A stretch of DNA of 64,000 nt. Origin: Saussurea involucrata. Its lineage: Eukaryota; Streptophyta; Magnoliopsida; Asterales; Asteraceae. A model generated the notes under the pieces. It saw only the letters and a list, made by a program, of their open reading frames with translations, searched no databases and had not been told where the DNA came from. Shown piece after piece: positions 1 to 9,373 of this stretch. The first letter of the stretch is position 1. Each line of letters begins with the position of its first letter. Made by a program: the position numbers and the translations under genes. Location of the stretch: the NCBI GenBank assembly GCA_033807775.1, contig CM066321.1, positions 251,398,422 through 251,462,421 on the forward strand, in the 5' to 3' direction.

Positions 1-184
1 AATGTGCCCGAGCGAACATTCGTTGTGAGTATCGACATGAAGGCTTGTCATAACAGTGCTGTCAAGAAGGAAAATTTGAATTTCATTTGAAACCGAGGGA
101 ACATGAAAAGTGTTGGGAACAATAACCTTTGGTTGTATGGGAACTAGATTTCAAGGACGAAATCTTTTTTATGGTTGGGAGGAT
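1..184 (+). mobile_element. 3' end of a G1 (Gypsy-like) internal region with hairpin and polypurine tract
   Basis: This stretch matches 16708-16893 almost base for base. That stretch is the last part of the G1 internal region before its second LTR. It holds the hairpin AGATTTC-loop-GAAATCT near 146-165 and a purine-rich tract (GGTTGGGAGGAT) directly before the LTR that starts at 185. Its presence upstream of the first LTR means that another internal copy lies to the left, so G1 is arranged in tandem. The element start is outside the window. No coding capacity is seen. Confidence 0.75.
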
Positions 185-2270
185 TGTAACACCCGGATTT
201 TTATCCTAATTGAAGAAATGTTGAACTGGGGGAAATCAGTAAAGAAAGAACCAATTATGGAGTATGGCTATAGTGTCATGCAGTTGTGACATCTGTCATA
301 ATAGTACCAATGGTACTGAAGGTATGGTAGTCTCGGCTATAGTGCCATGTGATTGTGACATAAGTCACAATAGCAACGGCGTTATCGAGTGGTTGGTCGT
401 CCCAACGAATGTGCCATGTAATTATGACAATGGGGTAGCACCCGTAATTTTTGGGTAAGCACAATTTCAAGTTATTGTAGAAATCGATCTTTTAAGAGAG
501 ATAGAGGAAATAGGATTTTGGGCTTGAATCCTAGATTTTATGGTCTTGATGGATGAAGAATTCAAATACGATTCCAACGGTTCTTTCCAGAGCAAAAACG
601 GAGCTAAAACGAAGAAGTTATGACCAAAACAGTGTTTGGTACATTCTGTGCTATAGTGCCCGCGATTGTGACACTGTCCCAATCGAATGTCAGAATCGTA
701 CACGGGCACCTGAGCCTTAAAAAATGCGATTTTTAGCCCCGTTTCACTCCTCACTTCTCCCATTTCATCCATTTCTCTCCTAAACCGAAACCCTAAGCCT
801 CTAAAGTCGATTTTGAGCTATTTAGCCACAAGATTCGAGATTTCCAAGTGATTTCTTCATCTACCATGGTTTTGGGAAACTAATCTAGAACCCTTTCACT
901 TCATCTTCTTCATCAAAGTTTTTTAGGGTTTCATCCCACTTTTTTGTCCATTTTGAAGAGTTTGAGCTTGTGGTGCCTTGTTGGTGACCTAGAAGTGTTT
1001 TGTTGGTGGATTCTTGTTGTGGTTGAGGTAATCTTTTCTTTTCTTCGTCTATGGAAATTAGGGTTTTGGTAAAATTTGAGATAATTGATGAAAATGTTTG
1101 GGGAACGATTTTAAGTGGTTGGATGTGAATATTTACGGTTGGAAACTTGTGGATCTAGGTTTTGGAAGATTTGGCTTGAAGATCCATGTTTATTCAAAGG
1201 AGCTCAAATTTGGGGAAAAATCTAGATTTAGCCTAGATCTAGCAAGGTGAGTTCATGTTGATTTGTGAAAACGTTGTACATGCCAAAATGTTCATTTTAA
1301 AGTGTTTTAAGTGGGTACATGAAAATATTCATTGTTGAGTCATTTGAATGATTTTGATCTCTTGGAGAATTTGGTTTTATAAATCTCACAAAGCACCTAC
1401 CTTTGAGATTTTTGGGTAACTTGACAAAATGAGTATTAATTGAAGTGTTTTGCTAATTATTGCATAATGGAAGATTATTTAGTAAAAATGCACTTTTGGT
1501 GGTTTGATGGAAATATGCATAATCTTATGTGGTGGTATGTTTTAAAGCATGAACATGTGGGTCAATTGGTTTTGGGTCAGTTTCGACCTTGTGAACATCT
1601 TAGAAGTTGTCATTTGAGAAAAGACGTAATTTGCGTATTTTGATGGATGAACCTTAAGTATTTATATTTTAAATGATTTATCTTACGTTTGTAAATCTTT
1701 GGGTATAAATGCACTTTGACGTGTACTGTGGAGGATGACGTATCTTAAATTAAGAGTGACATTGAGTAATTCGTGTCTATGGAGCATGTTTCGCATAAAC
1801 ATGGGTTACATACGTTTTAATGCGTTATTCGGTTTTTATATGTGGTTAATCGTTTTAGTTGAGCTTATGGATCGGTTCATGACTTTATTGAGTCTTGAGG
1901 ACATTTGTCCAGATTTTAACAATTGAATGTGTGTTTTGGTTGTCAGTTGCATTTATTGCATTTTATTTGAAGAGTACATGTTTTGAGTGCGTGTGTCGTT
2001 CAAGTGGAGTCATGTACTTGTAGACCGTAACGCATTGGATCCATAGGCATATGAGTCAGTCATATTTTTACAAGTGGAGAGTCTTAGTATTTTCACTTTG
2101 GGACGTACGCCATTTTGGGATTTTGTGTCCCGGCGTTGTGGAGAGGAACCGTATCGGGTTGTACTCAGGGATTATTGGGTTTATAATTGATGTTCTAACT
2201 CTTGTGCACGAGGGTTGAACATCTTGGGTTATCAAGTAAGGAGCCGAGACTCCAATTCTTGAAGGCTAGT

Positions 2271-3045
2271 TGTCAGGATCGATTCTTAACAAGAATTAAA
2301 CTTCTTAGAAACAGAATTTAGAGAATCTTGCGGAATAGAACTCTAAATCAATTAATGAACAATCAATAGAAATTCAATACACTGTATATATCAAACTGTA
2401 TTACTCACAAGTTTTACACCAAACCTCAATCTTGTTGAACAGGCTCAACAAGACGATTTCTACTTCTCTAGAAATAGGATCTATGATCTTGAGGTTAATC
2501 CACTCTTGAATGAATATCAAATTCTATTTCACTCGTATATTTTTTGTCTATCTTTTTCTCTCTTCTAATAGCTATCTATCAATACTATTTATACAAAAGT
2601 AATTACAAGATAACTATCAAAAGTAAATTGATCTTCTGAATCTTCGTTAAACATATCTTGATCAATTCCTTATTTGTCTCCAAAAGCATCGCATACCAAA
2701 CTTATCAACTCAGCAGTATTAACGATGATTTGGCTCAGCAGCATTAATGATGATTTGGCTCAGCAGCATTAATGATGATTTGGCTCAGCAGCATTAACGA
2801 CCTTCAGCAGTATTAACCTTCACAGTCTTCAAGCAGTAGTAACTCAGCTCAGCAGTACTAACCATGTCTAGCAGTAGTAATTTGGTCTAGCAGCACTAAC
2901 TTCGTCTAGCAGTAGTAACTTGGTCTAGCAGTACTAACTTCGTCTAGCAGTAGTAATCTTGCCCAGCAGTAGTAACGAAGAACTGGCAGTAGTAATGTAG
3001 ACTTAGCAGTACTAACCATTCTTAGCATATCTTCAGTTCCCAACA
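2271..3045 (-). repeat. Copia1 3' LTR (775 bp)
   Basis: On the element strand it begins TGTTGGGAACTG and ends CCTGACA. The U3 part (3020 down to 2713) holds 15 copies of the word GCAGYANTAAY (plus-strand reading). A TATA box (TATAAATAG on the minus strand) lies at 2586-2594, about 120 bp downstream of the last word. This matches the order word array then TATA box seen before the extra ORF. The LTR is 775 bp, the same as its partner at 9374. Confidence 0.92.
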
Positions 3046-3060
3046 ATCTCCCCCTAACTT
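3046..3060 (-). other. Copia1 polypurine tract
   Basis: The minus strand reads AGTTAGGGGGAGAT directly before the LTR start TGTTGGG. This is the normal place and make-up of the plus-strand primer in Copia elements. Similar AAGGGGGAGA-like tracts recur inside the extra ORF at about 4215-4385. Confidence 0.85.
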
Positions 3061-3107
3061 GACTTTTAGGAAAAGAAGTCAAGTTCTTCAGATGATGCTT
3101 CCAAAAC

Positions 3108-5858
3108 TTAGTCATCATGTACACACAGATTAGGACTTAAACCTAGACTTTGATTGAGAATCCTTTTTACCAAGAATCTACCCATTGCTGAATCCTTGTT
3201 GCAGGTCAGCTTAGTATGTAACATTCCTTGCAGCCTCTTCATGCTGTGATTGTATATTTCATCCACCAAATAGTATTCTTGAGTTGCAGAGTCAAGGGAG
3301 ATGACATATACTCCACAGTTTTCATAGAGCATCCAGTTGGTAATGGCTTGAAACTGTGTGTTTATCCTATGCTGAACTGCTTCAGGTTTGAACATTTGGC
3401 ACAAGAATTCAAGTACCATTTTAGAGATTGACATCCCTTGCTCAGTCAGCATGTTTTCATATATCTTCATCCCAACTTTGAACATCTCTTCTAAGTCTGA
3501 TCTTGAGCAAGTTCTGACAATTTTTCCCCAAGTTGAAAAGACTTCAAATTTTCCATCTGCTCTTTTTATCCTAATGAACTCCTTTCTACCATCTTTCAAA
3601 GTGTCCCAAAAGATGATTTCAGGAGCCTTAGATGATATTGGTTCAGCCTGAAGTGGAATTGGGTTAGAGTCAACACTAGTAATGTACAAATCACATTGGG
3701 CATCAGTTTGTGATTGCACATTGCTTGATTGCCCTGATGGAGTTGCCACTTCTTCTTCAGCAACTTTTGGATCAGATTTTTCTTTCACTGTTTCCTCCTG
3801 GGCCTCTTCTGCAGATGACTCCACCCTTGGCTTCTTTTCATTTTTCTTCTTTGAAGTTATGGGCTGGGTTCTTGGTCTTTTCTTTGACATCATCTTGGTT
3901 CTTTTAAGAGTTTTAACAGCTTCAGGAGTTGGTTCAGCTGCTTTAAGTTTTTCAGCAGCAATAACCATTTCTGCTGCTATGGCTGTTACTGCTTCTCTTA
4001 GAACATGTAATGATGCTGCTTCAACACTGTTCTTCACAATCCAGTATATTTCTTCATCTATTTCAGCTTGAGTTGTAGTTACTGCTTCCTGCTCAGTTTC
4101 TGCTGCTTTGTCTGTTTGGCCTTCAGCAGCATTAACTGTTTCTGCTGCTTGTTCAAACTCAGCAGCATTAACAGTTTCTGCTGCTGTGGTTTCTGCTGCT
4201 GTGGTTTCTGCTGCTTTAACACACTCTTCCCCCTTTTCTGTCTCCCCCTTATTCTGTGCACTGGACTCCCCCTTAAACTGTGCATAATCCATTTCCATCT
4301 CATTCTCCATGTGAACTGTCTCCCCCTCAATTTGTGGACCCTTCATTTTCAGTTCTGCTTCTGACTCTGACTCCCCCTTTTTGGGAGCATCATCAGTTGA
4401 AGTTCTTCTTCTCAGCACAAATCGTGCCTTTTTCTTTTTGTGCAGCAACTTGGTGACCATCTTTTTGAGCTTCTCAATTTGAGACTGTTGGTAGGTGACC
4501 ACAGTCTTCAGTTGCTCAATCTCCTTCTTTTGTGCCATAACATCCAAGTTGATATTCCCTATGGTTTCCATCAATTCCTCATAGTTATATCTATCCTCAC
4601 CTTGTTTAGAAGTGTTTACCTTCTTTAAAGGATCACTGGAAGTTTTAGCAGAAGCCTTCTGCCTAGCAGAAGCACTACCTGCCCCCTTGGTTTCTTGGCA
4701 CCTGGGTCCTCCTAATGATTTCTCATTTAGAGTTGCCATGGGGAAGGTCTTATTTATGTTACCACTGTCCTTCTCTGTGCTAGCAGAAGTAGTGGCAGCC
4801 TTAGCACCCATATGGTCATCCTTCTCCTTAGAGACCACCTTCTTGGGGTTGGGAGACACCCCTGTGGTTTCCCTGTTGATATTCTCAATTGGAGAATGCT
4901 CCAACTGAGGGCTTAAAGGCTTAGGGCTCTGAGTAGGTACATCAAGGGAAGGAACCTTGGGCACCTTTCTTCTTTGAAACCTTTTGGTGATTGTGGGAGT
5001 GGGTTGTTCAAGAATGGACTGAGGGATGTCTTTTGAGATGGAAGGTTGGGATTGGTCATCAGTGGGTTGATCTAATGAGGGCCTTGATCCTGATGCCATA
5101 CCTTCAGAGGGGTGGGACACAACCATCATTGTAGAGAACAATGGTGTGTCAACTCCTTCCGAGTCCCTAGGAAGTCTTTTCATATTTGAAAAAACCTTCC
5201 CTTTAGGGGATTTGGGTACATATACCTCAGTAAACTGAGGTAAGTCCATCAATTCCTTGTTAAGAACTTCTTGCACAAACCTTGGATACATGAAAAAGCT
5301 CTTTTTGGATTCCAAGTTTGATACAAGATCATTAAAGATCATTGCTGAAAAATTGTACTTTCTGGCAGTGGATAAGCAGACCAAGGCATATGCAATGGGA
5401 CTGCTGAACTCACTCCATCCAGTAGTTTTCTTGGAAATACAGTGCATCAGGGTATGAACAAGAAATCTCCATTGGTTGAAAAATTTTGACTTGTAGAATT
5501 TAAAAACACCAATGGGACCTTCATACCCCATTCTTTGTAAAGTAGAAAAGAGTTCTTCATTAGGAATAGAAGATATACCTGAAGCATCATTCAACTGAAG
5601 AGAGATGCGAATAACCTCTTCAGTGACTTTCAAGGGTTTATCACAAACCCTTGTTCGAATGGTTTTCTGCCCTTCTTCGAAACTAACAGTGGCATTCTCC
5701 CAAAATTGTGTCTGATGTTCGATATAGATTGTTGGGCTCACCGTTAGGGCATAGGAGATGTGCGAGGATTTGAGAAAATCGACTATATCGTGGAATCCCG
5801 CAGCTTGTTTCGGCTTCTGAAGCATGGCTATTTCATTGTGCTCATCCACAAACTCCAT
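3108..5858 (-). CDS. Copia1 extra ORF (aORF1), about 916 aa, unknown function
   Basis: An uninterrupted minus-strand ORF lies between the pol remnant and the 3' LTR. I chose the ATG at 5858 (MEFVDEH); an upstream ATG at 5888 would add 10 residues. Regions by eye: globular N-terminal domain (about 1-230, with FLKSSHISYALT, QFW and MGY motifs); Ser/Pro-rich linker; coiled coil ending LLHKKKK (about 420-475); repeats of AAET/VNAAE (about 545-595); a basic stretch resembling a nuclear localisation signal (about 650-680); C-terminal domain (about 750-916, CGVYVISLD and EYYLVDEIY). No membrane segment or signal peptide is visible, so an envelope protein is unlikely. It is clearly related to the Copia2 ORF at 46987-51068. 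I recall similar hypothetical proteins in Asteraceae Copia elements. Function is unknown. Confidence 0.8.
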   Translation of the reverse strand: MEFVDEHNEIAMLQKPKQAAGFHDIVDFLKSSHISYALTVSPTIYIEHQTQFWENATVSFEEGQKTIRTRVCDKPLKVTEEVIRISLQLNDASGISSIPNEELFSTLQRMGYEGPIGVFKFYKSKFFNQWRFLVHTLMHCISKKTTGWSEFSSPIAYALVCLSTARKYNFSAMIFNDLVSNLESKKSFFMYPRFVQEVLNKELMDLPQFTEVYVPKSPKGKVFSNMKRLPRDSEGVDTPLFSTMMVVSHPSEGMASGSRPSLDQPTDDQSQPSISKDIPQSILEQPTPTITKRFQRRKVPKVPSLDVPTQSPKPLSPQLEHSPIENINRETTGVSPNPKKVVSKEKDDHMGAKAATTSASTEKDSGNINKTFPMATLNEKSLGGPRCQETKGAGSASARQKASAKTSSDPLKKVNTSKQGEDRYNYEELMETIGNINLDVMAQKKEIEQLKTVVTYQQSQIEKLKKMVTKLLHKKKKARFVLRRRTSTDDAPKKGESESEAELKMKGPQIEGETVHMENEMEMDYAQFKGESSAQNKGETEKGEECVKAAETTAAETTAAETVNAAEFEQAAETVNAAEGQTDKAAETEQEAVTTTQAEIDEEIYWIVKNSVEAASLHVLREAVTAIAAEMVIAAEKLKAAEPTPEAVKTLKRTKMMSKKRPRTQPITSKKKNEKKPRVESSAEEAQEETVKEKSDPKVAEEEVATPSGQSSNVQSQTDAQCDLYITSVDSNPIPLQAEPISSKAPEIIFWDTLKDGRKEFIRIKRADGKFEVFSTWGKIVRTCSRSDLEEMFKVGMKIYENMLTEQGMSISKMVLEFLCQMFKPEAVQHRINTQFQAITNWMLYENCGVYVISLDSATQEYYLVDEIYNHSMKRLQGMLHTKLTCNKDSAMGRFLVKRILNQSLGLSPNLCVHDD
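4215..4385 (-). repeat. Polypurine-tract-like repeats inside aORF1
   Basis: On the minus strand, AAGGGGGAG(A/T) recurs at least four times, each read as Lys-Gly-Glu-Ser/Thr. These match the polypurine tract at 3046-3060. Multiple polypurine tracts upstream of the 3' LTR are a known Sirevirus trait; here they are embedded in coding sequence. The neighbouring frame keeps the pattern as short KGES/KGET motifs. Confidence 0.6.
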
Positions 5859-5904
5859 GATTCCTGAGGATTCTTGAAAGAAAAACACAAAGATTCTGGG
5901 GAGA

Positions 5905-5984
5905 CTAGGTTAGAACGAGAGAGAAGAAGTAAATGCGAAGAGTCGTTATGAACATTGGCGGGCAAACAGGGGTATTTATATGCC
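5905..5984 (-). promoter_or_regulatory. Putative core promoter of aORF1
   Basis: On the minus strand a TATAAATA box at 5973-5980 is followed about 50-70 bp downstream by a pyrimidine-rich patch (CTTCTTCTCTCTCG, about 5908-5925) and then the ATG at 5858. This layout is typical of plant core promoters. The box lies immediately downstream of the 30-copy word array at 5998-6536. The Copia1 LTR has the same order of word array and TATAAATA box. Promoter activity is inferred. Confidence 0.5.
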
Positions 5985-5997
5985 CTAGATTATCAAA

Positions 5998-6536
5998 AGC
6001 AGTATTAACGACATAAGCAGTATTAACTACTGAGCAGTATTAACTACTGAGCAGTATTAACTGCAAGGCAGTATTAACTACACATCAGTATTAACTACCA
6101 AGCAGTATTAACTACCTAGCAGTATTAACTACCGAGCAGTATTAACTGCACTAGCAGTATTAACTACTGAGCAGTATTAACTACTGAGCAGTATTAACTG
6201 CAAGGCAGTATTAACTACACAGCAGTATTAACTGCCAAGCAGTATTAACTACCTAGCAGTATTAACTACCGAGCAGTATTAACTACAAAGCAGTATTAAC
6301 TACCAAGCAGTATTAACTACCTAGCAGTATTAACTACCTAGCAGTATTAACTGCACTAGCAGTATTAACTGCACTAGCAGTATTAACTGTGCACTAGCAG
6401 TATTAACTACTGAGCAGTATTAACTGCAAAGCAGTATTAACTACACAAGCAGTATTAACTTCTGAGCAGTATTAACTACACAAGCAGTATTAACTGCACA
6501 AGCAGTATTAACTACTAGAACACAGGCAGTAGTAAC
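5998..6536 (-). repeat. Minisatellite of about 17 bp with 30 GCAGTATTAAC words
   Basis: I count 30 copies of AGTATTAAC (nearly all GCAGTATTAAC) plus one GCAGTAGTAAC variant, mostly 16-18 bp apart. Spacers vary (ACTACTGA, TGCAAG, TACCTA). The right edge runs into the truncated protease frame, where the repeat is read as VNTAC. The array occupies the place where the rest of pol would be expected and ends about 20 bp before the TATA box of aORF1. The word also occurs in the LTRs and is encoded in gag and aORF1. Confidence 0.9.
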
Positions 6537-6767
6537 TCTGCACTGTGCATCACTTGACAAATCCTCAAATGTCAACTTACACATTACTTTTACCACTTCT
6601 CTTACCTTCTGCAGGATTATTTTCAAAAGTAGCATGTCCTCCATCAATTCATTTGAAATATTGAAGGCAGGCCATGTTACCTGTCATGTGCCTAGAGCAA
6701 CCACTGTCAACATGCCAAATGCTTCTCCCCTTAAGCTGTTGGCTGCCCTGCACATCTGATAAATCAA
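6537..6767 (-). pseudogene. pol: Copia1 protease fragment
   Basis: In frame after the gag stop, the minus strand encodes WHVDSGCSRHMTGNM, the aspartic protease active-site region of Copia elements. A stop codon follows shortly, then a degraded stretch (IDGGHATF, LTFEDL) that dissolves into the VNTAC minisatellite. All downstream pol domains are missing. The fragment shows that the element descends from a pol-bearing Copia and lost pol by deletion. Confidence 0.8.
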
Positions 6768-9341
6768 TTAGTTTTTGTTGGGGACCCAAGCCATAGTGGT
6801 CTTGGGTCTCCCTTGATCATCAAAATACTTACATTCTGTTTTGATGAGCTTGTCAAAGTGAGGAACATCAGTGCTTGAGTACTTTGTTTTGATGATTGAT
6901 CTAGAAGCAGTACTAACTGATGTAGAAGTGCTAACTTTAGCAGCACTAACATTGCTTCCAGAAGTACTAGCCTTCTCAGCAGTGTTAACTAACTTAGCAG
7001 TACTAACACTAGAAGCAGTATTAATTGTTGAAGAAGTACTAACTGTGTTAGCAGTACTAACACTGCTAGTAACATTATTGCTTCCTGCAGTACTAACATT
7101 GTTAGCAGTACTAACTGAGTTGTCAGTATTATCATTAGTACTTTTAGGCATCCAGACTCTAACACTTTCTGTTTCTGCCTTTTTCATGTGGCTGTTGGTT
7201 TTAACTTGTTTCTTTGCCACAACTTTCCTCACAGACTTTTTATATCCCCCACTCTTTCTGTAACCAGCAGGTTTTTGAAAATATCTTTGAGCATTAAACC
7301 TTTGGTTAACTGGATTGAAATAACAGTGTTTGGCTAAGTGATTTAGCTTACCACAGATGAAGCAAGGTTTTGGCCTGTTGATTCTGTTCAGGTCAACTCC
7401 TTGTCTCATAGCCCACTGGTTATTCCAGTTCCTTTGATTTCCCCTCTGATTATCATGTTTTTGGGGCTTGTTCTCTTTTGATTTCCTGCAGGAACACTGT
7501 TTACAGGTATTGGGAGCCACAACTGTGGTCTGTATGTAATGGACTCCCTTTTCCTTTTCAGTCCTTTTGATCTCAGTGTCCTTATCACATGGACTCTCAG
7601 ATTCCTCATCAGAGTCTACTTTGTCAGTCTCATCCTCAACAACTATTTCTTTTTCACAAGGATCTGTATTAATCTTTAATTCAGGTTCCTTTCTATCCTT
7701 GGTCTCTAACAAATCAGACTTAGGAGGTATGTAGTTGTTATTGTAGGGTGGAGGTGTGGCATTGTACCCTATCCCTACTTTCATCTTGTCATGGATTTGA
7801 GCCTTAATGATGGTATCCATGGTTTTAGAAGCACAGGTAAACTTTTCAACATCAAGTTTAACCTTCTTAAGCTCTTCTTTTAATTTCTCATTCTCCTCCC
7901 CAGACACTTTCAGCTTAATCTCATACTCATTCTTTTCCCACTTCCAATAGTTAGTATCATAGTGGTGTTGAAGTTCATTAGCTTGAAAAGCTCTAATCTG
8001 TTCCTCAAACCTTTCTACAATCCTAACATAATCTTTCACATCTTTCTCTAGCCTCTTAAGGTCATCACACATACCCTGATTGTGATCCCTATATCTTTTA
8101 ACAGCATCAATGCAAGCTTGAGAACAGAGTTTAGATTGTACCTCAGTGGGAATATCAGATACTTCTGCCATAAGAGCTTGATTCTGACAGGCTTCCTCAG
8201 CTTGATCACTCCAATCAAATCCCATTCCTTGTTGAGAAACAAGGGCTTGAGAGGAGCTTCTGTTTTGGTTTCCATTTGGAGCCTGTTGATTTGATCCTCC
8301 ACTTCTGCATTCTCTGGCAAAGTGTCCCATCTTGTGACACTTATAACATTCAACCTTGGACTTGTCAAAGCCTGCAACATCTTCTCTTCTTTGGGAAAAG
8401 TTGTTTCTCCCAGTCCTTTTGATGAATTTCTTCACCCTCATTGATAGCATAGCCATCTGCCATTTGATGTCCATCTCTTCCAGATCATCAGCATTAATCT
8501 GCTCTAAATCATCATTGATTAGAGAAGAGTGAACATGACTAGAGAAGAATGCTTCTAGTACAGAGTCTGTAGTCTTCTCTTGATTGGTTCCACCAGCAGC
8601 ATTAACAGAACCTGCAGTATTAACAGAATCAGGATTAGCAGCATTATCAGAGGATGAAGATAATAAAGCAGCATTATAAACAAATCCTGATGGCCTTTTC
8701 TTGGCTTCAACTTCACCCTCAAATACTCTCAGATCATTGTAGAGGTCATCTAACTCTTTGTCCTCCAATTGGTCATTCTGTCTGAATGAGACTGTGTACA
8801 TGGTCCATTCTTCTCCCAATGATCTAAAGAACTTTCTATTGACATCATCAGCATCCATGTGTACACCCACAGTTGCTAATTCTCCAATCAACTTGTTAAA
8901 TCTGTCAAAAGTTTGAGTCATAGACTCATTCTTTGCAGACATGAAGTTCTCATATTGTTGCCTGAGAATAGCCTTTTGATTTCTCTTTGTGCTCTTTGTG
9001 CCAGTAAATCTTTTCTCCAGAGCATTCCACAACATCTGTGCATCTGTGCAGTGTTGGAATTGATGTTGGTATTCATTAGGAATAGCCAAAAGCAGAGTGC
9101 TTAAGGCCTTCATCTCTGTTTGTCTGACTTTCTTTTCAGCATCTGTCTTGGGAGGAGGTCTCTTTCCATCTGCTCCAATCTTTCCTTCATTACATGGGCC
9201 ATTTTCTATGATGTCCCATATTGCATAATCAGTAAGAAGAATGTACTGCTTGATTCTCAGTTTCCACATGTCAAACTCATTGGGTTTGAGCATGGGAACC
9301 TTTGAAACAAGAGTACTGTGAGAATCCATTGAATTGTCCAT
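6768..9341 (-). CDS. gag: Copia1 Gag, about 857 aa
   Basis: Start chosen at the ATG at 9341 (MDNSMDS), just inside the primer site; the open frame reaches back into the LTR. The N-terminal half is a Copia UBN2-type Gag (FDMWKLRI, IWDIIENG, W..L...F). A first zinc knuckle CYKCHKMGHFAREC lies near residue 330. A charged, probably coiled-coil stretch follows, then a second knuckle CFICGKLNHLAKHC near residue 655. The C-terminus is rich in STA/NTA tripeptides (about 750-830), encoded by the same word (GTTARTRCTGC) that fills the LTR and minisatellite. The frame ends PKTTMAWVPNKN, a motif normally found just before the protease. The role is capsid formation and RNA packaging. The frame is intact, so it may still be expressed. 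Confidence 0.88.
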   Translation of the reverse strand: MDNSMDSHSTLVSKVPMLKPNEFDMWKLRIKQYILLTDYAIWDIIENGPCNEGKIGADGKRPPPKTDAEKKVRQTEMKALSTLLLAIPNEYQHQFQHCTDAQMLWNALEKRFTGTKSTKRNQKAILRQQYENFMSAKNESMTQTFDRFNKLIGELATVGVHMDADDVNRKFFRSLGEEWTMYTVSFRQNDQLEDKELDDLYNDLRVFEGEVEAKKRPSGFVYNAALLSSSSDNAANPDSVNTAGSVNAAGGTNQEKTTDSVLEAFFSSHVHSSLINDDLEQINADDLEEMDIKWQMAMLSMRVKKFIKRTGRNNFSQRREDVAGFDKSKVECYKCHKMGHFARECRSGGSNQQAPNGNQNRSSSQALVSQQGMGFDWSDQAEEACQNQALMAEVSDIPTEVQSKLCSQACIDAVKRYRDHNQGMCDDLKRLEKDVKDYVRIVERFEEQIRAFQANELQHHYDTNYWKWEKNEYEIKLKVSGEENEKLKEELKKVKLDVEKFTCASKTMDTIIKAQIHDKMKVGIGYNATPPPYNNNYIPPKSDLLETKDRKEPELKINTDPCEKEIVVEDETDKVDSDEESESPCDKDTEIKRTEKEKGVHYIQTTVVAPNTCKQCSCRKSKENKPQKHDNQRGNQRNWNNQWAMRQGVDLNRINRPKPCFICGKLNHLAKHCYFNPVNQRFNAQRYFQKPAGYRKSGGYKKSVRKVVAKKQVKTNSHMKKAETESVRVWMPKSTNDNTDNSVSTANNVSTAGSNNVTSSVSTANTVSTSSTINTASSVSTAKLVNTAEKASTSGSNVSAAKVSTSTSVSTASRSIIKTKYSSTDVPHFDKLIKTECKYFDDQGRPKTTMAWVPNKN

Positions 9342-9359
9342 AGCTTCTAAGATACCAAT

Positions 9360-9373
9360 GCTTTGATACCACT
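9360..9373 (-). other. Copia1 primer binding site
   Basis: The minus strand reads TGGTATCAAAGC two bases from the 5' LTR end. It is complementary to the 3' end of initiator tRNA-Met (consensus TGGTATCAGAGC) with one difference. This fixes the element's orientation as minus. Confidence 0.85.

Noticed and set aside
264..458. Small ORF of 64 codons repeated at 16973-17167
   Set aside because: Both copies lie at the same place in the two G1 LTRs and the frame is made of the TTGTGACA-type inverted repeats. An antisense ORF of equal length exists.
3682..4364. Plus-strand Cys/Ser/Phe-rich ORFs opposite aORF1
   Set aside because: They are antisense shadows of the AAET-repeat and KGES coding region, with no ATG context or domain.
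3108..5858. aORF1 as a retroviral-type envelope gene
   Set aside because: The position fits the env-like ORFs of Sireviruses, but no signal peptide, transmembrane segment or cleavage motif is visible. The protein is hydrophilic with a coiled coil and basic stretches.
5998..6536. CRISPR-like array
   Set aside because: Units of 16-18 bp with short variable spacers in a plant retrotransposon are a minisatellite. The word also recurs in the LTR and coding regions, and no cas genes exist here.
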